Shown here: positions 1 to 6,226 of the stretch, in pieces
How the letters are laid out: each line of letters starts with the position of its first letter
How positions within the stretch are numbered: position 1 is the first letter of the stretch
Assembly (NCBI GenBank): GCA_030834835.1
Contig: JAUQXD010001169.1
Coordinates: 1-12,443 of the forward strand
Reading direction: 5' to 3'
DNA: 12,443 nt
Source: Thermoflexales bacterium
GTDB taxonomy: Bacteria; Chloroflexota; Anaerolineae; Fen-1058
The notes under the pieces: generated by a model
What the model was told of the DNA's origin: nothing
Databases searched by the model: none
What the model saw: only the letters and a program-made list of their open reading frames with translations
Made by a program: the position numbers and the translations under genes

Positions 1-2
1 GA

Positions 3-1112
3 ACGGGTTTAGTTGTGTTTGGCCTGATTGGCCTGATCTTGATTTTAAGCGCGGCGGCGATGGTGACGCCGTCGAATGCGCCGGTGGCGGCGCATCCTGC
101 GGATGCGGCACACGCGGCCAACACGCTTGCGGCGACTGAACGACCGATCGAGCCGGCGGCCACCGAACAGCCGATCAAGTCGATCGAGTCGACAGCGACC
201 GCCGCGCCAGTGATCGCGCAGCGCGCGACAATCGCGCCGACCAGAACGACTGAACCGGTCAAACGAACACCGATCCCTACAGCGCGAACCGCTGCGACCT
301 CCAGAGCGACGGCCGCGCCGAAGCCAACGGCAACCGAGATTCCAGCAGTGCCAGTCACACCCGGCGTCGTCAACGGCGTGTCGATCGATCAGTTCCTGGT
401 GATGCCCGCCGATGTGCAACAGGCTATGCGCGAAGTGTATGCTAAGGGGCAGACGCTGGGTCGCAATCCGCGTGCTTATTCGACGGCCGGTGACAGCACC
501 ATCGAGACGCCGTATTTCATGGGGCCGTTCAGCACCACCAAATATAACCTGGGAGGCTACGGTTACTTGCAACCGACGATCGGTTTCTTCGCCGGGTCAT
601 TTGGCCGCGATAGTGTGGCCGTGCGCATCGGGCAGCATTCGTGGTCGGTGCTGAATCCGGTGTGGGCGGATAAGAAACGCTGCCAGCCGAACGAGCCGCC
701 GCTGGCCTGCGAGTTCCGGCTGAATCAACCGAGTGTGTTGATCATCCGATTGGGCGTCAACGACGCCGGCGTGCCCAGGATGTTCGACACGAACCTGCGC
801 AAGATCGTGGAGTACACCATCGAGCAGGGGGTGATTCCGATCTTGAGCACCAAGCCCGATCAACGCGAGGGAACGGGGGCCATCAACGATCTGGTGAAGC
901 AGATCGCGGCGGATTACAAACTGCCCCTCTGGGACTATGAATTGGTGGCGAAGACGCTGCCGGGGCGCGGGCTGGGAGCCGATGGCGCGCACATGACCAG
1001 CTTCTGGCAGAATGATTATCGGCTGGAAGCGGCGTACACGCGCGGCCACGCGATGCAGAACCTGACGGCGTTGATGGTGCTGGACAAGATGCGGCAAGTG
1101 CTGAACCCGTAA
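3..1112 (+). CDS. Secreted SGNH/GDSL-type hydrolase with Thr/Pro/Ala-rich stalk (5' end probably outside window)
   Basis: A probable extracytoplasmic SGNH-fold esterase or acyl hydrolase; its substrate cannot be told from sequence. The frame is open to the window edge and the first usable codon inside is GTG at 15, so the true start may lie upstream. Numbering from that GTG, residues 1-16 are a hydrophobic signal or anchor segment. Residues 20-118 are a low-complexity Ala/Thr/Pro/Arg linker. The hydrolase domain follows, with block I AGDST (nucleophile Ser161), block III GVND (247-250) and block V DGAH (Asp323, His326), so the catalytic set is complete. Cys223 and Cys232 could form a disulfide, which fits export. 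The gene converges on the - strand genes and is followed 24 nt later by a strong terminator. The fold call is firm; the exact activity is unknown. Confidence 0.8.
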   Translation, partial: TGLVVFGLIGLILILSAAAMVTPSNAPVAAHPADAAHAANTLAATERPIEPAATEQPIKSIESTATAAPVIAQRATIAPTRTTEPVKRTPIPTARTAATSRATAAPKPTATEIPAVPVTPGVVNGVSIDQFLVMPADVQQAMREVYAKGQTLGRNPRAYSTAGDSTIETPYFMGPFSTTKYNLGGYGYLQPTIGFFAGSFGRDSVAVRIGQHSWSVLNPVWADKKRCQPNEPPLACEFRLNQPSVLIIRLGVNDAGVPRMFDTNLRKIVEYTIEQGVIPILSTKPDQREGTGAINDLVKQIAADYKLPLWDYELVAKTLPGRGLGADGAHMTSFWQNDYRLEAAYTRGHAMQNLTALMVLDKMRQVLNP

Positions 1113-1135
1113 ACGGAATAGAGGCAGAAATGTAT

Positions 1136-1170
1136 AGCGGCGACTCAGAGAGAGTCGCCGCTGTTTTTTT
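1136..1170 (+). terminator. Rho-independent terminator of the SGNH hydrolase gene
   Basis: A perfect 11-bp stem (AGCGGCGACTC at 1136-1146 with GAGTCGCCGCT at 1152-1162) closes a 5-nt AGAGA loop. It is followed by one G and seven T residues (1164-1170). The T-tract is only on the + strand side, so it should stop transcripts from the SGNH gene but not those arriving from the - strand. Confidence 0.93.
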
Positions 1171-1196
1171 GAAATAGATCACGTATCCCGCCAGAT

Positions 1197-1231
1197 AGAC
1201 CTGACAGGTTTCTAAAAACCTGGTCAGGTCT
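1197..1231. repeat. Dispersed palindromic element, intergenic copy (family A)
   Basis: The left arm AGACCTGACAGGTTT (1197-1211) is matched by a right arm ending at 1231 that is its reverse complement except for one inserted G (1222/1223). The short spacer is CTAA. The arm words are the same as those of the perfect 33-nt palindrome at 8047-8079. It lies between the SGNH terminator and the end of the - strand gene ending at 1335. It has no T-tract, so it is not an obvious terminator for that gene. Confidence 0.85.
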
Positions 1232-1250
1232 GGGTCGCGACTGTCCACAT

Positions 1251-1300
1251 CCGCCAACACCGAAGTGTCCTCACCATCGGCGAGATTGGGTGCGGCGACG
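1251..1300 (+). repeat. Direct repeat copy 1, about 50 bp (family D)
   Basis: This stretch aligns with 1854-1904 in the same orientation, with about eight mismatches and one single-base indel over roughly 51 positions (hand alignment). Both copies contain a small inverted repeat (ACAC…GTGT) near their left end. The two copies bracket the 165-aa gene at 1335-1832. Confidence 0.65.
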
Positions 1301-1334
1301 TGAAGCGAAAGCGAACAATTGAAGGTTTGATCAT

Positions 1335-1832
1335 CTATGGCACAAAGACCGGGATTAACCAGCACCGTTGGTTTTTCTCAAGCTGCGCATCACTCGCATA
1401 CCTGTGTACCTCGCCTCGCACATTCCAAACTTGTCCGTCAGACAGCGTGATGCTTGCCGGCAGTTGAACGGACTGACCTGAAAACACATTCAGCCCCCAG
1501 CTATTTTGGTGAGACACTTGCAGGTGGAGAATCTGTCCCAGTTCAGGAACCAACGCATATGGGCTGGGCACGATGGAGGCCGGTCCCTGGATAAGGTCAC
1601 CCGGTTTGATGAACTCGGTTTGATATTCTGGCCAGCCGTTGCAATCCGGCAGTGGTGTGGGCTGGCCCGCGTCAACTTGCACGGGGACCGGCGCCACCGA
1701 TGTGCTGGCGAACAAGCCGGATAGATTTGGGCCAATGACCAGCGCGAGCACGATCATACCTGCGACGATGGCGATGATCCAGACAAACAATGACAGGTCG
1801 CGATTGCCTGAAGAGGGCTGATTATTCCACAT
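1335..1832 (-). CDS. Membrane-anchored hypothetical protein, 165 aa
   Basis: I do not recognise the family. The protein has a short polar N-terminus, one strong membrane segment at about residues 14-35, then a Val/Pro/Gln-rich linker (about 44-62). A presumably extracytoplasmic domain of about 100 residues follows. Cys64 and Cys156 are the only cysteines and could form a disulfide outside the cell. The pattern of short polar and hydrophobic stretches suggests a small beta-rich domain. The ATG at 1832 is supported by AAGGA at 1839-1843, six bases upstream. It is the last gene of the - strand run, 225 nt after the propeller lipoprotein, and is bracketed by two approximately 50-bp direct repeats. 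No function can be assigned. Confidence 0.7.
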   Translation of the reverse strand: MWNNQPSSGNRDLSLFVWIIAIVAGMIVLALVIGPNLSGLFASTSVAPVPVQVDAGQPTPLPDCNGWPEYQTEFIKPGDLIQGPASIVPSPYALVPELGQILHLQVSHQNSWGLNVFSGQSVQLPASITLSDGQVWNVRGEVHRYASDAQLEKNQRCWLIPVFVP

Positions 1833-1853
1833 GTCTTATCCTTGACCCATCGC

Positions 1854-1904
1854 CCGCCGACACCGGAGTGTCCCTCACAACCGGCGAGGTCGGGCGCGGG
1901 GACG
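1854..1904 (+). repeat. Direct repeat copy 2, about 51 bp (family D)
   Basis: This is the partner of 1251-1300, in the same orientation. It starts with CCGCCGACACCGGAGTGTCC, where GACAC and GTGTC form a 5-bp inverted repeat around CGGA. The remaining gap to 2057 is GC-rich, and no credible gene or promoter was seen in it. Confidence 0.65.
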
Positions 1905-2057
1905 GTACTTCAATCTAATCCGCGTCCAAAGATCATCCCGTGCGATGACGAACCTGCCGCTTCCGCAGAGCGTCAACGGCGGCCTTGAGATAACGGTACA
2001 TCGACGGGCGGCCCCGGCTCGTTGGGCGCGGCGACAGCGGCGGGTGGGGGCACAGCC

Positions 2058-3044
2058 CTAACGCGTTAACCGAATTTGATACTCTGGCGTTAAATTCGCT
2101 AGCATCACAAAGTCACGGCGCGGTTGAACAGGAAGTACATAAACAATTCGTGACAGGTCTGGCGAAAGTGCTGGCGCATAAATAGTACTATCGACCGCTG
2201 AGATACAGAAACTCGTTGAGAGATCATCCGTATTGATGAAATGTAGTGCCACTGGTGCGCATTTGCCCTGAGCAGTGTTGCCATAGGTGAATATCCATTG
2301 TTTTCCCCGCACCCACTCAAACCCCTCATCGAGTAGGCCTAGTTGTGGATCAATTTGATTAATAGGAATTTCTCTCATCACAGCGTGAGTTGCAAGGTCA
2401 TAAATGATGATGACACTTTCATTAGTCGCATCGAGTTGACGAATAGCATAGATTGCGAGGCGGTTGTCATCAAACGACAACGCTGATGGAAATGTAATCT
2501 TGAGTTCTTGTCGTGATGCTATCAAACTGACTACGCCAGTGACTGTATCAACCAAATACACATCCCTATAAAACTCGTGCGAATCGTAAGTTCCTAACAG
2601 CGCCACTATTCTTTGCCCATCCGCGAACCAGGCAAACCCCGACGGACTATAGAGGTTTCTCATTATCACCCGGTCGTTCGTGCCGTCTCGGTTAACGATG
2701 TGAAGATCATGGACCCTCGGGAAAGTATAGCCACTGGGGCTATCTCGAAAGAGTAGGTAACTGATATCGCCCTGTGGTGTCCATTCAAAATAGAGGTCAT
2801 AAGCGTTAGTGTCAACCGTCCATGACTTCTGCGTCTGAATTTCGTATACTACCAAAGTCTCATTGCCATGATCAATAAAGGCGAGGTACTTTCCGTCAAG
2901 ACTCCATTTAGGTGACTCGTGATGACTGATCCCAGTTATTGCTTGCTCATTCAGTTGAGGGAATCGAGCAGGCGGAACACCAAAAGCGACACAAGAGACT
3001 GTGAACGCAAGTAGTAAGCCTAACGCCAATGTTGATTTGAGCAT
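2058..3044 (-). CDS. Beta-propeller (TolB/WD40-like) lipoprotein, 328 aa
   Basis: A probable cell-surface lipoprotein made of repeated propeller blades. Residues 1-17 form a signal peptide ending TVSC, with Cys18 as the likely lipidated residue; the -3 position is Thr, so the lipobox is not canonical. The body has the repeating pattern of TolB/WD40-like propellers: PKWSLDGKYLAF near 45-56, FEWTPQGDISYL, FAWFADGQRIVAL, and LSPDLSRIVYV near the C-terminus. ATG 3044 has AAGG at 3052-3055 and a good sigma-70 promoter upstream. The gene is clearly AT-richer than its neighbours (50 of 120 bases are G or C in 2401-2520, against 38 of 60 in 4381-4440), which suggests a different origin. Such proteins are usually binding or scaffold proteins; the ligand is unknown. 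Confidence 0.78.
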   Translation of the reverse strand: MLKSTLALGLLLAFTVSCVAFGVPPARFPQLNEQAITGISHHESPKWSLDGKYLAFIDHGNETLVVYEIQTQKSWTVDTNAYDLYFEWTPQGDISYLLFRDSPSGYTFPRVHDLHIVNRDGTNDRVIMRNLYSPSGFAWFADGQRIVALLGTYDSHEFYRDVYLVDTVTGVVSLIASRQELKITFPSALSFDDNRLAIYAIRQLDATNESVIIIYDLATHAVMREIPINQIDPQLGLLDEGFEWVRGKQWIFTYGNTAQGKCAPVALHFINTDDLSTSFCISAVDSTIYAPALSPDLSRIVYVLPVQPRRDFVMLANLTPEYQIRLTR

Positions 3045-3069
3045 TTGTTGGCCTTGTGAATAATGCGCT

Positions 3070-3120
3070 GTGTCGTGTGTCTAACTCGACACGCTCTCAT
3101 CACTCGCGCTGCGCCAGCGC
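3070..3120 (-). other. Two hairpins in the predicted 5' leader of the lipoprotein gene
   Basis: Within the predicted leader there is a 6-bp stem with a 3-nt loop (GCGCTG 3106-3111, CAGCGC 3115-3120). A second 6-bp stem has an 11-nt loop (GTGTCG 3070-3075, CGACAC 3087-3092). They lie between the predicted start of transcription near 3126 and the ribosome site at 3052-3055. They may protect the 5' end of the mRNA. Nothing resembles a known riboswitch class. Confidence 0.4.
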
Positions 3121-3132
3121 CTCGATGGGCTG

Positions 3133-3161
3133 AGTATAATCTTCTCCCCGGCGTGCGTCAA
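3133..3161 (-). promoter_or_regulatory. Predicted sigma-70 promoter of the lipoprotein gene
   Basis: Reading the - strand, TTGACG (3161-3156) and TATACT (3138-3133) are separated by exactly 17 nt, one mismatch from consensus in each hexamer. Transcription would start near 3126, giving an approximately 80-nt leader before ATG 3044. The good match in a GC-rich region, facing the right way in front of a gene, makes this credible. Confidence 0.68.
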
Positions 3162-3200
3162 CGCGGCGGGGCTGCCATCGATTCACGCCAGGCGGCCCGC

Positions 3201-3297
3201 CGTGGCACAGCCACGAACACGGGCAAATCGACGGCCAGCGGTAGGAAGCCCGCGTCGCGGGCTTGGCACGAATAGCCGTCGGCTTACAGCCGATGGC
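3201..3297. repeat. Cluster of three tight hairpins at the 3' end of the glucosidase gene
   Basis: Three inverted repeats, each with a 3-nt loop, follow one another: CGTGGC/GCCACG (3201-3206, 3210-3215), AAGCCCGC/GCGGGCTT (3246-3253, 3257-3264) and GCCGTCGGCT/AGCCGATGGC (3275-3284, 3288-3297, one G·T pair). The last spans the stop codon of the glucosidase (3286-3284) and codes its final residues. None is followed by a T-run on either strand, so they look more like REP-type repeats or mRNA 3'-end protectors than classical terminators. Confidence 0.7.
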
Positions 3298-4981
3298 GCA
3301 CCACGAGATACACCCGCGCCTCATACGGCCGCAAGATCGATCGGTGGGGGTGGCCGGGATCGATCGGGTAGTTGGCGATCATCACTTCGTAATCGGCCTC
3401 GATCAGATCGGCGGGCAAGTCCACCAGCGGCGTCTCGCGCGAGAAGTTCAAAATCACCAGCAGCCGCTCGGCCTGCCACGTCCGCGTAAAGGCCATAATC
3501 TGCGGGTGATCGGCCAGCACCAATTCGGTGACGCCGTGGACGATGACGGGCTGGGCGTGGCGCAGTTCAATCAGCCGCCGGTAGTAGTGGAAGATCGAAT
3601 CGGGGTCGGCCAGCGCCTGCGCCGCGTTGATGGCGGTGTAGTTGGGGTTCACCTTGATCCACGGCGTGCCGGTGGTAAAACCCGCGTGGGCCGCCGCGCT
3701 CCACTGCATGGGCGTGCGGGCATTGTCGCGGCTTTTGGCGTGCAGCATGCCCAGCACGATCTGCGGATCGAGACCGCGTTCGTCCACGAATTCGCGATAC
3801 ATGTTCAGGCTTTCTACATCTCGATAGTCCTCGATGCCGTCAAAGGCCACGTTGGTCATACCCAACTCTTCGCCCTGATAGATATAGGGCGTGCCTTGTA
3901 GCAAATGCGTAAACGTCGCCAGCAGCTTGGCCGACTGCACGCGATACTCGCCGTCGTCGCCGAAGCGCGAGACCGCGCGCGGCTGATCGTGATTGGTCAG
4001 ATACGAACTGTTCCAGCCCCGATTGGCCAAGCCCGTCTGCCAGCGCATCGTCACGTCTTTCAGGTCGCACAGGCTCCACGGCTGGCTGAACCACTTGGGC
4101 TTGCCGGGCGCGGTGTCCAAATCCATGTGCTCGAACTCGAACAACATGCTCAGACAGCCGGTGTCGGGATGTGTGACCAGGCTGGCATAGTCGGGCGTCA
4201 TCAGCGGCGTCTCGCCCACCGTCAACAGATCGTATTTCGATAAGACCTCGCGTTTCATCTCGTGCAGAAATTCCAGCAAACGCGGCCCGTTGATAAAGTA
4301 CTGCCCGCCAAATTGATAGCGGCTGTCAGCGTCCATGATCGGCGCGTCCGGCAAACCGGGCACTTTGGAGATCATGTTGATGACGTCCATGCGGAAGCCG
4401 TCGACGCCCTGCTTCAGCCACCAGTGCATCAGGGCGTAGACCTCGGCGCGGACTTTGGGATTCTCCCAGTTCAGATCGGGCTGCTTTTTAGTGAAGAGGT
4501 GCAGATAGTATTCGCCCGTCGTTTCATCGAACTGCCACGCGGAACCGCCGAAGAACGAGGCCCAGTTGTTGGGTTCGCCGCCGTCTTTCGGCGCGCGCCA
4601 GATGTAGTAATCGCGATAGGCATTGTCTTTGGACTTGCGCGCCTCGACGAACCACGGATGCTCATCGGACGTGTGATTGACCACCAGATCCATGACGAGT
4701 TTGATGCCGCGTTGATGCAGTCCATCGATCATCTCGCGCCAATCGGCCAGCGTGCCGAACTCGGTCATGATGTCGCGATAGTCACTGATGTCGTAGCCGT
4801 TGTCGTCGTTGGGCGACTTGTACACGGGCGACAGCCAGACCACGTCCACGCCCAGCGCTTGCAGATAGTCCAGGTGTTGAATGATGCCGCGCAAATCGCC
4901 GATACCGTCGCCGTTTCCATCGGCGAAACTCCGCGGATAGATTTGATAAACGACGCTGTTCTGCCACCATCGTTGAGACAT
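3284..4981 (-). CDS. GH13_31 alpha-glucosidase, probable oligo-1,6-glucosidase, 565 aa
   Basis: A cytoplasmic glycoside hydrolase (no signal peptide) that removes glucose from short alpha-glucans such as isomaltose or panose. The (beta/alpha)8 barrel begins WWQNSVVYQIYPRSF, with the Ca-site motif DGNGDGIGDL at 21-30. Conserved regions are DLVVNH (98-103), GFRMDV (195-200, nucleophile Asp199), GET (256-258, acid/base Glu257) and NHD (330-332, Asp332). Val200 directly after the nucleophile is the residue linked in this subfamily to alpha-1,6 rather than alpha-1,4 preference. Length is normal for the family and all catalytic residues are present. ATG 4981 has AGAGGAA at 4986-4992. The stop lies inside a hairpin. 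Trehalose-6-phosphate hydrolase or a mixed alpha-glucosidase is less likely but possible. The esterase gene lies upstream on the same strand. Confidence 0.92.
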   Translation of the reverse strand: MSQRWWQNSVVYQIYPRSFADGNGDGIGDLRGIIQHLDYLQALGVDVVWLSPVYKSPNDDNGYDISDYRDIMTEFGTLADWREMIDGLHQRGIKLVMDLVVNHTSDEHPWFVEARKSKDNAYRDYYIWRAPKDGGEPNNWASFFGGSAWQFDETTGEYYLHLFTKKQPDLNWENPKVRAEVYALMHWWLKQGVDGFRMDVINMISKVPGLPDAPIMDADSRYQFGGQYFINGPRLLEFLHEMKREVLSKYDLLTVGETPLMTPDYASLVTHPDTGCLSMLFEFEHMDLDTAPGKPKWFSQPWSLCDLKDVTMRWQTGLANRGWNSSYLTNHDQPRAVSRFGDDGEYRVQSAKLLATFTHLLQGTPYIYQGEELGMTNVAFDGIEDYRDVESLNMYREFVDERGLDPQIVLGMLHAKSRDNARTPMQWSAAAHAGFTTGTPWIKVNPNYTAINAAQALADPDSIFHYYRRLIELRHAQPVIVHGVTELVLADHPQIMAFTRTWQAERLLVILNFSRETPLVDLPADLIEADYEVMIANYPIDPGHPHRSILRPYEARVYLVVRHRL

Positions 4982-5007
4982 ACTATTCCTCTTAGAAAAG
5001 ACTTATC

Positions 5008-5078
5008 GATCCATGCAGGACACCAAGAGTACGAAGAAAGCCTGAAAACTTCGTGTGACTTCGTGTCCTTCGTGGATC
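5008..5078. repeat. Diverged long inverted repeat of the CCACGAAGGACACGAAG type (family B)
   Basis: The outer arms pair GATCCA(N3)AGGACAC(N)AAG on the left with CTTCGTGTCCTTCGTGGATC on the right. The left arm has several substitutions, so this is a decayed palindrome. The right arm contains CTTCGTGTCCTTCGTGG, the same 17-nt word as the right arm of the perfect inverted repeat at 10739-10801. It lies in the gap upstream of the glucosidase gene. Confidence 0.75.
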
Positions 5079-5081
5079 AAG

Positions 5082-5114
5082 CGTAGGGCGCGTTTCTATA
5101 CGCGCCGCCCTACG
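5082..5114. repeat. Short inverted repeat between esterase and glucosidase genes
   Basis: CGTAGGGCG (5082-5090) pairs with CGCCCTACG (5106-5114). Inside, CGT and ACG extend the stem with a small bulge. On the - strand it lies 37 nt beyond the esterase stop. No T-run follows, so it is recorded as a repeat rather than a terminator. Confidence 0.65.
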
Positions 5115-5150
5115 GTGTGGCTACCCGCCGGGCAAACACACGGGTTCGCC

Positions 5151-6122
5151 CTATGCTTCGTTGACCCGCTTCAACCACTTTAACTGCTCCGCCACCTGAT
5201 ACGTATCGCCGCCTTCGTGATGATTGTACGCCCACTCGATGATCTGGCGCGGCCCGGCGTAATGATTGTAGGCCGCAAACACCGTGCGCGGCGGGCAAAT
5301 GTCATCCATCAGGCCTACGGAGAATAACGCGGGCGCAGTGGCGCGGGCGGCGAAGTTCAGCCCGTCGAAATACGCCAGCGTGTTAAATACCGTCTCGATT
5401 TGCGTGCGATGTATCTTGCAGTAGTGGGTGATCTCCTGATACGGATAACCGTCCGTGATCTCGGTGGCGACGCGATAGTGGCACAAGAACGGCACATCCG
5501 GCATCACGGCGAATAGATTCGGCACGAGGCCGCTCACCGCCACGCTGATACCGCCGCCCTGACTGCCGCCGCGCACCGCGATGCGATCGGGATCGATGCC
5601 GTCAAAGGCGCGCGCTGTCTCGATGGCGCGGACCGCATCCACAAACACGCGCCGATAGTAATACGTCTGCGGCTTGAGGATGCCGCGTGTCATGAAGCCC
5701 GGATGCTGCGGATTCGATCCGCCTTCTTCCACATCGGGCGTGTCGCCGCTGCGCCAGGTGCTGCCCTGGCCGCGCGTGTCCATGATCAGGTGCGCGTAAC
5801 CAGCCGCACTCCACGTCAGCCAATCGATGGGCAGGCCGCGCCCGCCGCCGTAACCAATGTACTCCACCATGCACGGCAGCCGGCCCGATCGGTTCTTCGG
5901 CACGTTCAGCCAGCCCTTGATCGGTTGTCCGCCGTAGCCGTTGAACGTCACGTCAAACGTGTCGATCAATGCTAGACCGTTATCGATCGGCGCAAAGATC
6001 GGATTGAGATCAAACGCTCGTGCTTCGCTCAACGTCTGCGCCCAGAACGCATCGAAGTCGGGCGGCTCGATCCGATCGGGACGGTAGACACGCAGTTGCT
6101 CGATGGGCAGATCAAAGAACAT
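5151..6122 (-). CDS. Acetyl-xylan esterase / cephalosporin-C deacetylase family (AXE1), 323 aa
   Basis: An alpha/beta-hydrolase that removes acetyl groups from short xylo-oligosaccharides and other acetylated compounds; no signal peptide, so cytoplasmic. Family motifs are in order: RGQG (117-120), GGSQGG (185-190) with nucleophile Ser187, LMDDICPP (271-278) with Asp273, and HHEGG (301-305) with His302. Length is typical (about 320 aa). ATG 6122 is chosen over longer in-frame starts because GGAGG lies at 6126-6130 and the protein begins as the family does (MFFDLPIEQLRVYRP). An open frame continues upstream over the next gene but reads low-complexity sequence and is spurious. Its gene is 104 nt downstream of the receiver–CpaE gene, and the glucosidase follows. 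The family is certain; the preferred acetylated substrate is not. Confidence 0.92.
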   Translation of the reverse strand: MFFDLPIEQLRVYRPDRIEPPDFDAFWAQTLSEARAFDLNPIFAPIDNGLALIDTFDVTFNGYGGQPIKGWLNVPKNRSGRLPCMVEYIGYGGGRGLPIDWLTWSAAGYAHLIMDTRGQGSTWRSGDTPDVEEGGSNPQHPGFMTRGILKPQTYYYRRVFVDAVRAIETARAFDGIDPDRIAVRGGSQGGGISVAVSGLVPNLFAVMPDVPFLCHYRVATEITDGYPYQEITHYCKIHRTQIETVFNTLAYFDGLNFAARATAPALFSVGLMDDICPPRTVFAAYNHYAGPRQIIEWAYNHHEGGDTYQVAEQLKWLKRVNEA

Positions 6123-6175
6123 GGGAAGCCTCCAGCGGATATGAATCGGCGAATCAGCGATCAAGCGAATAGCAA

Positions 6176-6209
6176 AATCAGCGAATCGGGAACGACAGAT
6201 TCGCTGATT
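6176..6209. repeat. Inverted repeat built from iterated AATCAGCGAATC words (family C)
   Basis: AATCAGCGAATC (6176-6187) and GATTCGCTGATT (6198-6209) form a perfect 12-bp stem with a 10-nt loop. Degenerate extra copies of the same words flank it (about 6145-6175 and 6210-6226), so the whole gap between the two genes is a slipped array of one motif. On the - strand it lies just after the TGA of the receiver–CpaE gene. Only four T residues follow, so it would be a weak terminator at best. Confidence 0.7.
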
Positions 6210-6226
6210 CGCTGACTTGCTGATTT

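Noticed and set aside
1197..1231. Family A palindromes as CRISPR repeats or intrinsic terminators
   Set aside because: The two copies are about 7 kb apart with no spacers between units and no cas gene. Neither is followed by a T-run, and one lies inside a coding gene.
1933..2001. Short - strand frame of 22 residues (MYRYLKAAVDALRKRQVRHRTG, shown here only as positions 1-20: MYRYLKAAVDALRKRQVRHR)
   Set aside because: It has no Shine-Dalgarno sequence and no promoter; a 22-codon frame in GC-rich DNA is expected by chance.
3263..5086. Long + strand frames of 212 and 274 codons opposite the glucosidase
   Set aside because: They mirror the codon pattern of a well-supported gene in GC-rich DNA and have no ribosome site or recognisable domain.
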